Shown here in pieces: positions 1-8,777 of a DNA stretch of 64,000 bases (position 1 is its first letter; each line of letters starts with the position of its first letter). The stretch is taken from NCBI GenBank assembly GCA_020634795.1, contig JACKAZ010000008.1, positions 124,001 through 188,000 on the forward strand. Direction: 5' to 3'. This DNA is from Ardenticatenales bacterium (GTDB taxonomy: Bacteria > Chloroflexota > Anaerolineae > Ardenticatenales > Ardenticatenaceae). The translations under genes were made by a program, and so were the position numbers. The notes under the pieces were generated by a model that worked only from the letters and a program-made list of their open reading frames with translations, searched no databases and had not been told where the DNA came from.

Positions 1-327
1 GGGATCAAGGTCTCGATCGTCGAGGTGAAGGACGTCGAGCTGCCGGAAGTGATGAAGCGTGCGATGGCACGTCAAGCCGAGGCCGAGCGTGAGAAGCGGG
101 CCAAGCTGATCCACGCCGAGGGCGAGCTGCAAGCCGCCGCAGAGCTGTCCGAAGCGGCCGAGACGATGAGCCAAGCCCCAGGCGCGCTCCAACTTCGCTA
201 TCTGCAAACGCTCACCGAAATCGCCGCCGAGCACAATTCGACGATCGTCTTCCCCCTGCCGATCGACATGGTGACCGCGTTCATGGAACGTATCGCGGAG
301 GGCAGCCCCCCCAGTCGCGAGCGCTGA
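1..327 (+). CDS. Slipin/stomatin-like SPFH protein, C-terminal part (cut by window edge)
   Basis: The reading frame is open from the first base, so the start lies upstream. The 108 visible residues are the typical end of a bacterial slipin (SPFH/Band 7 family). They begin with a beta segment ending in VKDVELPEVM, followed by the charged helix MKRAMARQAEAEREKRAKLI, an Ala/Glu-rich helix, and a closing hydrophobic stretch (STIVFPLPIDM). Slipins are membrane-anchored scaffolds that form ring oligomers and often pair with an NfeD-type protease, which would lie outside this window if present. The membrane anchor is not visible. Family assignment is strong; physiological role is not shown here. Confidence 0.85.
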   Translation, partial: GIKVSIVEVKDVELPEVMKRAMARQAEAEREKRAKLIHAEGELQAAAELSEAAETMSQAPGALQLRYLQTLTEIAAEHNSTIVFPLPIDMVTAFMERIAEGSPPSRER

Positions 328-425
328 TAGGGTTCAATGCGGGCTTGGAAAAGCTCGTTCAGCGGTTGTTAGGGGAATGGGGGCACTTCCCCAAGCGGAT
401 CCCGATAAAAGGAAGGCCAGTTGAG

Positions 426-1907
426 ATGAGTTTTCGCTTTCCGATGCGGATAGGTTGGCTGACATTCCTCCTGTTGTCCCTGATGGCTGGCCTCGTCGGA
501 TGCGAGCGCCGCGATCAGCGGGGCGCGTCGGATGAGGGCGATTCGGCGCCCACGCCACAAGTCGCTCTTGAGTGGGTCACGACCGAGGGACAGCGGTTTG
601 TCGACAGCCAAGGGGGGGAACTGCTGTTGCGCGGCGTGGTAACGATCACCCACTACAATCGGGGTCAACCCGTGAGCTATGATCCCGCCAGTTACCGCCG
701 CATGAAGGCGATGGGGATTTCTTATCAGTCCATCCGTCTCTATGGGGCGGCGGTCGGGGCGACCGGTGGCGCTGCGTCCGATGCCTATCTGGCGCAGATC
801 GATCAGATGATTGCCGATGCAGCGGCGGCGGGCCTCTATTCCTCATTGAAATTGACCGTCTACGATACCACGGGTGGTCGAGTGGCAGGCTTTGACGAGG
901 CACAGTGGGCCAATTTCTGGCAGGATGAGAGCGCACAAGGCCAGTGGATCGAAGGTTGGGCAACGCTGTGGGAACGATACAAAGAGAACCCAGCGGTCGT
1001 GGGCTACGATCTGCTCAACGAACCCAAGCAGGGCGATTTGAATGTCAGTCCCGAAGCCTTTCAGGGCGATTATCTCCTTCCCTTCTACCGCCGTGCGATC
1101 GAGCGGCTGCGCACCATCGATGATCGGCATTTGCTCTTCGTTCAACCGGCCCTGGTCACCTTCGACGCGCGCAACGACCGCGTGATCTATGAAGCGATCG
1201 AAGGGTCCACGAGCGATCTCCCGTCGCGGGGGGTGGTTTACGCGCCGCACTTCTATCCTGCGTTGCAAAGCTACGAGACCACGAACTACGATAGCCAGAT
1301 GGCCGATTATGCCGCAACAGCGGCGCAGATGGGCGTGCCGCTCCTGATCGGGGAATTCGGGCTGCCATGGTCGTCGAGCTACGACAGGGACGAAGAGCGC
1401 CAGCGGGCGTTTCAAGCGACGGAGCAGCAAACCCACCTTCTCTTCGATCAATACCTGATCGGCTATAGTCGTCCGTGGTATGCCGACGATCGCGCCTCAC
1501 TGGGCCGACTCAACTGGTCGCTCTTCCCCGGACGGCGCGGCACTGATGGGGAGCCGCGACCGTGGATCGCCGATCCGCTCGCCTCCCCCTATCCTTTCCG
1601 CACGGCGGGTCGTCTCACGGGGCTGCAGTTCGACTTCGACAGCAAGCAGGCCGAACTCTCCTACGAGGCCGACCCTGCGCGGGGTACCACCGAGTTGGTC
1701 ATCCCGCTCGATCCGTATTACACGAACGGCTTCATTTTGGAGCGGGACGACGGCTTGGTGGTGCGTGTCCGCGCGGCCGCGGAGGCAGAGATAACAGGCG
1801 GGGGCGACCCCGAATCCGTACGGTGGGACGGGGCGATGGGCCGTCTCTACATCACGGAACGCGCTGCCACGACCTTGTCGATCACGATCCGACCGCTGAA
1901 CGAGTAA
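426..1907 (+). CDS. Secreted lipoprotein glycoside hydrolase family 5 (endoglycoceramidase-like)
   Basis: 493 residues from ATG 426, which follows AAAGGAAGG by about 9 bases. A TTG start at 345 would add a hydrophilic stretch before the signal peptide and is unlikely. A lipoprotein signal ends in the lipobox LVGC (Cys about residue 24). The remainder is a GH5-type TIM barrel: GYDLLNEP places the general acid/base Glu near residue 199 and LLIGEFGLPW places the nucleophile Glu near residue 310. The spacing and the text after NEP resemble endoglycoceramidases and related GH5 enzymes, as does the beta-sandwich-like C-terminal part after about residue 390. Expected to cut beta-glycosidic bonds at the cell surface; substrate unknown. 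Confidence 0.85.
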   Translation: MSFRFPMRIGWLTFLLLSLMAGLVGCERRDQRGASDEGDSAPTPQVALEWVTTEGQRFVDSQGGELLLRGVVTITHYNRGQPVSYDPASYRRMKAMGISYQSIRLYGAAVGATGGAASDAYLAQIDQMIADAAAAGLYSSLKLTVYDTTGGRVAGFDEAQWANFWQDESAQGQWIEGWATLWERYKENPAVVGYDLLNEPKQGDLNVSPEAFQGDYLLPFYRRAIERLRTIDDRHLLFVQPALVTFDARNDRVIYEAIEGSTSDLPSRGVVYAPHFYPALQSYETTNYDSQMADYAATAAQMGVPLLIGEFGLPWSSSYDRDEERQRAFQATEQQTHLLFDQYLIGYSRPWYADDRASLGRLNWSLFPGRRGTDGEPRPWIADPLASPYPFRTAGRLTGLQFDFDSKQAELSYEADPARGTTELVIPLDPYYTNGFILERDDGLVVRVRAAAEAEITGGGDPESVRWDGAMGRLYITERAATTLSITIRPLNE

Positions 1908-1984
1908 ACGACAGCTTCGAAAAGTGCCTGCGGGTATAACCCTCAGCAATCGACTTAAACCAGAGACATTGAAAGGACGTGCTA

Positions 1985-3796
1985 ATGCGCCCATTGCGAC
2001 GCGCCCTGCTGCTCCTTGTGGTGATGCTGGCGACCACCCGCATCACCGCATTGGCCGATGAACCCTCCCTCCTTGAACTGATCCCCAGCCTGCCTTCGGG
2101 CCAGCCGATAGGGACCGTGATCGATTGGCAGATCAGCTCGACTGCTGAAGACGTTCTGAACCAAGTGAGTGTCTCTCGAAATGGCGAGCCGTACCGCGTC
2201 TTCCGCGGCTACAGCGCGGAAGAGGACTTTACATGGGCCTCCCTTCAAGAGGGCGACTACCTGCTCCAAGTGGAACAGCTCGATAGAGCGAGTGGCCAGA
2301 TCACCACGACGACGGCCTCCTTCACCCTGACCCCCCGCATCGATAGTGAGGCGGCCGTCTTTGCTTCCGATCATCCGCTGGTCGCCTTGTACAGTATGCC
2401 CGCCTGTCCACCCGACGCCACGAAGGTGGTCGTGGCCTACCGGCGTAGTGACAGTCAGCGCATCTTTAGCACCCATCAGCAGCCCTGTGACGGACCATTC
2501 ACCAACAATCTTTATATCGGTGGATTACGTGGCGATAGCAGCTACCTGATGCGCCATGCCTACCTCGATAGTGCTGGCAATGCGATCTCGTGGAGCGAGG
2601 TCCTCAGTTTCCAAAGTGGTTCGGTGACGCTGGATTGGGGGTCGGTCACCGTCCAGCCGATTCGTCCCGCTGAAGTGAGCGCGGACGAACCGCTCTTGGT
2701 GCAATCGATTCTGGGCCGCGCAGACGGCCCTCACTATACCGTCACGACCGATTTCGATGGGGCGTTGGTCTGGTACTACGATCCGGGGATCGTTCTGCAG
2801 TCGTACACCTACCTCACACGAATGTTGTCGGAGGGGCGAGCGCTTTTCGTGATGCCTGATGAGAACACCTATGCCCAAGTGGTACGAGAGGTGGATTTGG
2901 CGGGGAATGTGGTGGGACAAACCACGGTGGATGGCATCAACGTCCAGTTGGCCGCGATGGGCAAGCCGTTGATCGGTGGCATCCATCACGAGGCGATGCG
3001 GCTCGAAAATGGGCATACCCTTGTGCTCACCGCTTACGAGCGATTTATCGAGGATCTGCAAGGGCCGGGCCTCGTCAATGTCATGGGTGATATGGTGATC
3101 GACCTCGACGAAAATTGGCAGGTGGTATGGGCGTGGGACAGCTTCGAACACCTGGATGTCAGTCGCATGGCAACCTTGCGCGAGCGTTGCTGGACCACTT
3201 GCGACGCGCCGCTGCAGAATGGCCGCGTGGCCAACGATTGGACCCATAGCAACACCATCGACTATTCGCCCTCGGATGGCAATATCATCGTCTCGATCCG
3301 CAACCAAGATTGGATCATCAAGCTGGACTATCAAGATGGGAACGGGAATGGAGACATTCTCTGGAAGTTGGGCTTACAAGGGGATTTTGCCATTGATCCG
3401 CCGACCCCCAAAGCGTGGTTCACCCACCAACATGATACCCGATACCTCAGTGATAACCGGATCATGGTCTATGACAATGGCACCCTGCGTTGCAAGCTGA
3501 CCGGCCAATGTGAAAGTCGGGGGCAGGTCTATGAGATTGACGAAGCGACCATGAGCGCAAGACTGATTGTCAATACCAACCTCGGAAAGTATGCGGCCGC
3601 GCTGGGGGCGACCCAACGACTCAGTAACGGAAACTTCCACTTCTCATCGGGCGGATTGCAGGACGCGCAGGGCAACTACTTCTCGGATTCGGACGAAGTG
3701 ACCCCCCGTGGTCTGCCCGTCTTCCGCACCGCCGTGACGGGTGCGATGTACCGCTCCTATCGACTCAGCGATATGTACAGCGCCCCTGATCCCTAA
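1985..3796 (+). CDS. Secreted arylsulfotransferase (ASST)-family protein
   Basis: 603 residues from ATG 1985. AAAGGA ends about 7 bases upstream, whereas the in-frame GTG at 1979 touches it. A signal peptide (RALLLLVVMLATTRITALA) is followed by a fibronectin-like stretch. From about residue 230 comes an ASST-type propeller: DFDGALVWYYDP, a HHEAMRLENGHTLVL block, MVIDLDENWQVVWAWDS and THSNTIDYSPSDGNIIVS. WFTHQHD follows with histidines in the region where ASSTs carry their catalytic His. ASST enzymes transfer sulfate between phenolic compounds, but many family members have unproven activity. It follows the GH5 gene by 77 bp and probably shares its transcript. A hairpin with a T run at 3938-3969 lies downstream. 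Confidence 0.8.
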   Translation: MRPLRRALLLLVVMLATTRITALADEPSLLELIPSLPSGQPIGTVIDWQISSTAEDVLNQVSVSRNGEPYRVFRGYSAEEDFTWASLQEGDYLLQVEQLDRASGQITTTTASFTLTPRIDSEAAVFASDHPLVALYSMPACPPDATKVVVAYRRSDSQRIFSTHQQPCDGPFTNNLYIGGLRGDSSYLMRHAYLDSAGNAISWSEVLSFQSGSVTLDWGSVTVQPIRPAEVSADEPLLVQSILGRADGPHYTVTTDFDGALVWYYDPGIVLQSYTYLTRMLSEGRALFVMPDENTYAQVVREVDLAGNVVGQTTVDGINVQLAAMGKPLIGGIHHEAMRLENGHTLVLTAYERFIEDLQGPGLVNVMGDMVIDLDENWQVVWAWDSFEHLDVSRMATLRERCWTTCDAPLQNGRVANDWTHSNTIDYSPSDGNIIVSIRNQDWIIKLDYQDGNGNGDILWKLGLQGDFAIDPPTPKAWFTHQHDTRYLSDNRIMVYDNGTLRCKLTGQCESRGQVYEIDEATMSARLIVNTNLGKYAAALGATQRLSNGNFHFSSGGLQDAQGNYFSDSDEVTPRGLPVFRTAVTGAMYRSYRLSDMYSAPDP

Positions 3797-3873
3797 ACCT
3801 CTGCGGGGGGTGCATCGCAGCGATAAGTGCGGTCAAGGGCGGCTCGACGCTGAGAGCGGGTCGCCCTCGACCT

Positions 3874-3901
3874 TTGACAATTCGGGGGCTTTTCATAGAA
3901 T
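3874..3901 (+). promoter_or_regulatory. Sigma70-type promoter (TTGACA-N16-TAGAAT)
   Basis: TTGACA at 3874-3879 and TAGAAT at 3896-3901 are separated by 16 bases, one of the best promoter matches in the window. It points to the membrane protein gene starting at 3993. The predicted start near 3908 lies just before an 18-bp palindrome and a terminator-like hairpin. Confidence 0.55.
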
Positions 3902-3912
3902 GTAGCCTGTGA

Positions 3913-3930
3913 TGTGAAGCGCGTTTCACA
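3913..3930. promoter_or_regulatory. 18-bp palindrome TGTGAA-N6-TTCACA, likely operator
   Basis: TGTGAAGCGCGTTTCACA is an inverted repeat with only two mismatched pairs near the centre. It sits immediately after the predicted transcription start, a position typical of a repressor operator. The half sites resemble CRP-type ones but are spaced by 8 rather than 6 bases (TGTGA-N8-TCACA). Confidence 0.4.
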
Positions 3931-3937
3931 ACGTTTT

Positions 3938-3969
3938 GGAGGGTGGTTTGACAGCCGCCCTCCGTTTTT
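3938..3969 (+). terminator. Rho-independent terminator-like hairpin
   Basis: Stem GGAGGGTGG (3938-3946) pairs with CCGCCCTCC (3955-3963) through nine pairs, one of them G-T. The loop is eight bases and GTTTTT follows. It can end the arylsulfotransferase mRNA, but it also lies downstream of the promoter at 3874 and upstream of the gene at 3993, so it could act as an attenuator or end a very short RNA. Confidence 0.65.
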
Positions 3970-3992
3970 ATGTAGCGGCGGCGAGCAACGAC

Positions 3993-5765
3993 ATGACAAT
4001 GGGGACGGCAGCGGTGGCGCAACCGGTGGACGCCACAACAGAACGGCGCAAGCGGTGGCCCGTCGATGGCTTTGCGCTGGCGGCCCTTGCCTTCACGCTG
4101 CTGGCCTGGGCCGCGCTCCTTTCACCGGACTATTTCATGGGGGCGCACGATGCCCATCATTCGCTCTTCTTCCCGCTTCAGTTCGAGGCGGGCTTGCGGG
4201 CGGGGGATTGGCTGCCCCGCTGGGGGGCGGATTTCGCCCACGGGTACGGCTATCCGATCTTTGTCTTTTACGCGCCGCTGACCTTCTATCTGTGGGCGGG
4301 CATCCATCTGACGGGCATCGCAGGCACGGTGGCGACGACCAAGATCGTCTTCGCCCTCGGCTTTCTGCTGGCGGCGGCGGGTATCTATCGCTATGCGTGG
4401 TCGCTCTGGCGCCGCCGCGCGGTGGCGTTGTTGGCTGCGGCGGTTTACACGCTGCTTCCTTACCATCTGCTCAACGTCTATGTCCGCGCCGCCTTCGCCG
4501 AGTTTATGGCGATGGCACTTCTGCCGTGGATCGCCCTGGCCTTTCGCCGCCTGATCCAACGCCCCACCCCGCAGCACCTGGCCTTTGCCGCGCTGAGCTA
4601 CGGCGCGCTGCTCTGGACGCACAACATCACGGCGCTGACCTTCACGCCGCTGTTGGCACTGCTGATCGTTGCCGAGCTGTGGCTGAATCGTGGGCGGGGC
4701 GCGGCTGGCCTTTGGCGCAGGAGTTGGCCGGTGGGGGTCAGCCTCGGCTTGGCCGTGGCGCTCGGCACTGCGGTCTGGCTGCCGGGCTTGAGTGAACAGG
4801 CCGACATCGCCATCGAGCAGTGGTCGTTGCAGAGCTATCAATATGCCGATCACTTCGTCTATCCGTGGCAACTGCTCGACCCAACGTGGGGCTATGGCTA
4901 TTCGTCGCCCGGCGCCACCGATGGCATGAGCTTTCAACTCGGCATAGTGCCACTCGCGTTGGCGCTCTTCGCGCTCTTCGTGGCGCGGCGGCGGGAAAGG
5001 GAGGCTGCGGCTCGACATTGGGCGCTGCTGTTCGCCATCGCGCTGGCCATATACGTGCTGTTGATGATGCCGATTTCGAAGCCGTTTTGGGATCTGGGGC
5101 CGCTATCGACCTTGATTCAATTTCCGTGGCGGTTGCTGGCGGTGATTGCGCTACCGCTGAGCCTGTTGGCGGGCTACGCCGCACGTGGCATGGCGGCGCG
5201 GGAGACGCTCTCCCCCGCGCTGCTGATCGCGCTGCTGGCGCTCGTGGTGACGACGTGGGGCTACGCCTTGCCCCAAGCAACGCCGCCTAACCCGCGCGAC
5301 GAAACGCAGCAGACGTGGCGCGACTACGAAGCGACCTACCCCGATATGGTAGGGATGGTGGCTCAGACCGAAATCCAGCCCGCTGATTCGCCGCTTTTGG
5401 CGGCGCTGCAGGCCAATGAGCTTCCGCAGCGCTTCCAAGCGCTGGATGCAGGCACAGTCGTGACGCAGATTGAGCAACAGGGCAGCCGCGCCCGTGCCCG
5501 CGTACAGAGCGAGGGGCCGACCACCCTGCGCTACCTGAGTTATGATTACCCGGGATGGCGGGCGACGGTCGATGGCGTGCCGACGGCCATTCGACGGGAA
5601 GCGCCGCTCGGCCTCATGCTGATCGAGCTGCCTGCGGGCACGCATGAGGTGACCGTTGAATTTGGAAACACGCCGATGAGAAGCCTTGCCGAACTCCTCT
5701 CCCTGCTCGCCTTGGTGGCGATCGTGGGGGTGGCGGCGGTGGGGTGGCGGAGAGCCGCCGCATGA
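3993..5765 (+). CDS. Multi-pass membrane protein, 6-pyruvoyl-tetrahydropterin synthase-related/YfhO-like
   Basis: 590 residues from ATG 3993. A start at 3936 would lie inside the hairpin at 3938-3969, so the downstream ATG (or the one at 3999) is preferred. About ten transmembrane helices are visible. An early loop between TM1 and TM2 reads MGAHDAHHSLFFPLQFEAGL and GYGYPIFVFYAPL, typical of the PTPS-related membrane family and of GT-C-like glycosyltransferases. A soluble extracytoplasmic stretch (about 440-560) precedes the last helix. These proteins are thought to act in envelope polysaccharide or lipid modification, but no substrate is known. The stop overlaps the next start (ATGA at 5762-5765), so the two are translationally coupled. 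Confidence 0.75.
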   Translation: MTMGTAAVAQPVDATTERRKRWPVDGFALAALAFTLLAWAALLSPDYFMGAHDAHHSLFFPLQFEAGLRAGDWLPRWGADFAHGYGYPIFVFYAPLTFYLWAGIHLTGIAGTVATTKIVFALGFLLAAAGIYRYAWSLWRRRAVALLAAAVYTLLPYHLLNVYVRAAFAEFMAMALLPWIALAFRRLIQRPTPQHLAFAALSYGALLWTHNITALTFTPLLALLIVAELWLNRGRGAAGLWRRSWPVGVSLGLAVALGTAVWLPGLSEQADIAIEQWSLQSYQYADHFVYPWQLLDPTWGYGYSSPGATDGMSFQLGIVPLALALFALFVARRREREAAARHWALLFAIALAIYVLLMMPISKPFWDLGPLSTLIQFPWRLLAVIALPLSLLAGYAARGMAARETLSPALLIALLALVVTTWGYALPQATPPNPRDETQQTWRDYEATYPDMVGMVAQTEIQPADSPLLAALQANELPQRFQALDAGTVVTQIEQQGSRARARVQSEGPTTLRYLSYDYPGWRATVDGVPTAIRREAPLGLMLIELPAGTHEVTVEFGNTPMRSLAELLSLLALVAIVGVAAVGWRRAAA

Positions 5766-6766
5766 ACCGCGACCGCGCCATGACGGTGCTCAAAGTCGGG
5801 GTCAGCCTAGGGCTGATCGTTTGGCTCTTTCGAGATGTCGATCTGAACGAAGTATGGGCCGCGCTGCGCCGCACCGATTTGCTGCTTTTCGTGGTGGCGA
5901 TGGTGCTCTACATGGGGGCGATTGCCTCGAACGCGGTCAAGTGGGGGGTGCTGCTGCGGGCGCAGGGGGTGAAGCCCCCGCTGTCGGCGTTGGTGCGTCA
6001 CACCTTTGTGGGGGTCTTTTTCACCAATTTCCTGACCTTTTTGGGCGGCGACATGATGCGCGGCTACGGCTTGGTGCGGGAAATCGAGCGGATCGCCGAT
6101 GTGGCCGTCTCCGTTCTGGTGGATCGAATGATCGGCCTGCTCGCCTTTGCGACCGCAGGAACATTTTCGGCGGTGGTGGCGGTACGCTTCTTTGGGATGG
6201 ATGAAAGCGCATTGCTGGTCGTCGAGCAGATCGGCATCGCGGCCACGCTGGCCTTGCTCGTTGGCTTTGCGTTGCTGCTCAGTGGTCGGCTGCGCCGATG
6301 GATGCAGCGGGGTATGGGCCGTCTGCCGCTGTTGAAGGCGGTGATGCCCATCGTGGAACAGTTGTCCAATGCGGTCGGCTACTACCGATCGCGCCCTTTG
6401 GCGCTTGTCGCGGCCTATGGCGTTGGCCTATCGACGATTTTGATTTCCAACCTTGTGAACTGGCTGCTATTCATCGCCATCGGCGATACGGCGATCCAAC
6501 TGCTACACATCTTCATCTTCAACCCGATAGTGGGGCTGACCCAAGCGCTCCCGATCTCGGTCGGCGGTTTGGGGGTCAATCAAGCGATGTTTCCGTACCT
6601 CTATGGCTTGGTCGGGGTTTCAAAGCTGAACGCACTTGCGGCCTCGCTGCTGCTACAGATGATCATCTACTTGACCAGCCTACCCGGGGGGCTTTTCTGG
6701 CTGCTACGCCGCGCCACCACGAAGCAATCAACGCAGAACGCAGAACGCAGAACGCAAAACGGCTGA
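5762..6766 (+). CDS. Lysylphosphatidylglycerol synthase transmembrane-region family protein (UPF0104)
   Basis: 334 residues from ATG 5762, overlapping the preceding stop by four bases. About eight hydrophobic segments and the motifs FVGVFFTNFLTFLGGDMMRGY and ALPISVGGLGVNQAMF mark the LPG_synthase_TM/AglD-type flippase-like membrane family, which acts in lipid or glycolipid export or modification. No soluble lysyltransferase domain is attached. Coupling to the membrane glycosyltransferase-like gene upstream suggests a shared envelope task (inference). The last dozen codons (TQNAERRTQNG) are translated from a tandem heptamer repeat, so the natural C-terminus may have been extended by repeat growth. 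Confidence 0.75.
   Translation: MNRDRAMTVLKVGVSLGLIVWLFRDVDLNEVWAALRRTDLLLFVVAMVLYMGAIASNAVKWGVLLRAQGVKPPLSALVRHTFVGVFFTNFLTFLGGDMMRGYGLVREIERIADVAVSVLVDRMIGLLAFATAGTFSAVVAVRFFGMDESALLVVEQIGIAATLALLVGFALLLSGRLRRWMQRGMGRLPLLKAVMPIVEQLSNAVGYYRSRPLALVAAYGVGLSTILISNLVNWLLFIAIGDTAIQLLHIFIFNPIVGLTQALPISVGGLGVNQAMFPYLYGLVGVSKLNALAASLLLQMIIYLTSLPGGLFWLLRRATTKQSTQNAERRTQNG
6731..6763. repeat. Tandem heptamer ACGCAGA, about 4.5 copies
   Basis: ACGCAGA repeats three times, followed by ACGCAAA and a partial unit, covering the last codons of the upstream gene. Just downstream (about 6800-6830) ACTCATCAA-type short repeats continue. It belongs to the group of short tandem heptamers scattered through this window. 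Confidence 0.8.
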
Positions 6767-6875
6767 CCATGCAGCACATCGTCACGCCATCACGCCTAAA
6801 CTCATTAACTCATCAAACTCATCAAACTCCTGCACCGATAGTTCGACCCGGATCGATGGTTGAAAGGACGCTTAC

Positions 6876-8210
6876 ATGGATATACGACGAATCGTACTAA
6901 TACAACCCTATCGCGACGGGCGGCTGATGGGGAAGGCGCGCGGCATTCCGTACACGCTGATGCGTTTGGCATCGATCGTGCCAGAAGAGATTCCGGTTGA
7001 AATTTGGGACGAGAACCTCGAGCCGATCGACTTCAGTGGCCTCGGCCCCCACGACTTGGTCGGTGTCACGACCATGACCTTCACCGCCGATCGCACCCGC
7101 GAAATCTGCGAACGGATTCGCTTGCAAGGGGCGACCAGCGTCGTGGGCGGCACCCACGCCACGCTCATGCCGGAGCAGGTAGCGGAGTATGCGGACGTGG
7201 TGGCGGCGGGCGAAGGCTTCCGCACTTGGCTCGATATTATTCATGATTTTGCGAACGACACGCTCAAACCGATCTACACCGATGTGGAGTGGCGCACGCT
7301 ACAAGGGGTGGAGCCACTGACCGATCGCGTCATTAACATGGTCAACGAGCACCGTGATTATTGGACGCCCTATCTGGAGATCACCCGTGGCTGTCCACGC
7401 AACTGCGACTTCTGCACCGCGATCCGCGTTTCGGGGCGCGTCATGCGCCACCGCCCCGTCGACGAGGTGATCGAGGAGATTCAGCGTCGTGGAATCCGTC
7501 GCTTCGGGGTGACGGACGATAACTTCGGCCTGAACTTCCGCACGGCGCCTGACTATATGGAAGAGCTGTTCAAGAAGATGAAGCCGCTCAAGCTGGACAG
7601 TTGGACCGTACAGGGAGAGCAGATCGTCTCGGAATATCCCGAGCTGCTGCGCTTGGGGCGGGAAGCCAACCTCGACAAGATTTTCATCGGTTTCGAAAGC
7701 ATCAACCCCGATAACAAGGGATCGCTCGGCGGCAAGACCAAGGCCCATGCCGAGAAAATCCGCGAATGCGTCCGCAAGATTCACGCGCAGGGCGTGGGCG
7801 TCGTCGGTCTCTTCGTGACGGGCTTCGATCACGACACCCCCGCCACCTACGAAGCGATGTGGCAGTTCCTGAAGGATACCGAACTGGACGGGATCAGCAT
7901 GACGATTCTGACGCCCTTCCCCCAAACGCCCTTCCGCCAGCTTTGCGAAGAAGAGGGCCGACTGCTGGATGTGCCGTGGAAATATTACGACACGGCCCAT
8001 ATCACCTATCGACCGAAGCTGATGACGGTGGACGAGATGCAAAACGCCTACGATTGGCTCGTGCGCAAGATTTACAGCCCCTGGCAGATCGCGCGTCGCG
8101 GCTTCGGCTCGCTACGCCGCTATCCGATCAAGGTCGCCCATCGCAAGGCGTTCGGCTCCTTCAGCACCGACTACGGCTTCCGGAAGACCTACGTGGAAGG
8201 CTATTTCTAA
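6876..8210 (+). CDS. Radical SAM protein with N-terminal B12-binding-type domain
   Basis: 444 residues; ATG 6876 follows GAAAGGA by about 8 bases. Residues 1-140 have the pattern of a cobalamin-binding fold (VGVTTMTFTADRTREICERI, VVGGTHATLMPEQV, ADVVAAGEG). Residues about 165-400 form the radical SAM barrel with the 4Fe-4S motif GCPRNCDFC (CxxxCxxC), followed by GVTDDNFGLNF, FIGFESIN and TPFPQTPF, which are typical of the BchE/MiaB-like B12-radical SAM group. Members methylate or cyclise unactivated carbons. The substrate is unknown, and nothing nearby identifies a pathway. A strong hairpin terminator follows at 8254-8298. Confidence 0.85.
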   Translation: MDIRRIVLIQPYRDGRLMGKARGIPYTLMRLASIVPEEIPVEIWDENLEPIDFSGLGPHDLVGVTTMTFTADRTREICERIRLQGATSVVGGTHATLMPEQVAEYADVVAAGEGFRTWLDIIHDFANDTLKPIYTDVEWRTLQGVEPLTDRVINMVNEHRDYWTPYLEITRGCPRNCDFCTAIRVSGRVMRHRPVDEVIEEIQRRGIRRFGVTDDNFGLNFRTAPDYMEELFKKMKPLKLDSWTVQGEQIVSEYPELLRLGREANLDKIFIGFESINPDNKGSLGGKTKAHAEKIRECVRKIHAQGVGVVGLFVTGFDHDTPATYEAMWQFLKDTELDGISMTILTPFPQTPFRQLCEEEGRLLDVPWKYYDTAHITYRPKLMTVDEMQNAYDWLVRKIYSPWQIARRGFGSLRRYPIKVAHRKAFGSFSTDYGFRKTYVEGYF

Positions 8211-8253
8211 GTGGGCGTTCTGGGCTGAAGGTGACCCGCCGACACGATCATAG

Positions 8254-8298
8254 CGAATGGAGAATGGGGAGACGGTGACCTCGTTCTCCATTCGTTTT
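8254..8298 (+). terminator. Hairpin terminator after radical SAM gene
   Basis: CGAATGGAGAA (8254-8264) pairs perfectly with TTCTCCATTCG (8284-8294) and TTTT follows. The stem sequence also resembles the GAATGG-type short repeats found elsewhere. Confidence 0.65.
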
Positions 8299-8777
8299 CT
8301 GATGGGGAGGGAGAAAGGTGCAAAGTGCAACTGGGTGAGTTGATGTTAAGCGCTCAAGGCTGATAGCTTGGGTGTGACGCGCGTGGGTCCCAGTGCGGAG
8401 GTGGGATTGCTCTCAAATCAGCGGCGGTGCGTTGGGGGAAGCGCCCAAGACATGGGAGGACAATGTGGCGCGATGGGATGTTCATGGGGCAGCAATGGCA
8501 CCTTTTTCGAATCTCGATTCCCGATTCTCGAACCGAACCTGACCCCCGCCTGCCCTGAAAATAAAGCTTGTTTAAGCGCGTGGTTGCGCCATTTTTATAT
8601 CAATCGTAGCGGCCACGGTGTGGTGCATGGTGGTTGGGGACCTAGCTCTTCCCTTGATCTTGGCTAGGCCTTACGCCCGACCACCCACCCATCGTCAGGC
8701 GCTACGTTCATTCTCCGTGAAGCGCGTCGGCGCATGATGATTCCCTTCTCCATTCGCCATGATCGAAAGCCCCCACC
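8299..8777. other. Intergenic region with no recognisable gene
   Basis: No credible coding sequence on either strand. A 99-codon frame on the plus strand (8368-8667) has unnatural composition and no ribosome site. The region contains short inverted and heptamer-like pieces (TCTCGATTCCCGATTCTCG near 8510) and one GTGGTGCATGGTGG stretch near 8620. Confidence 0.6.

Noticed and set aside
3936..3992. Upstream start for the PTPS-related membrane protein
   Set aside because: It would put the first codons inside a terminator-like hairpin; ATG 3993 starts directly before the first membrane region.
8368..8667. 99-codon open frame on the plus strand
   Set aside because: No ribosome site, unnatural composition and no family resemblance. 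It lies in repeat-containing intergenic DNA.
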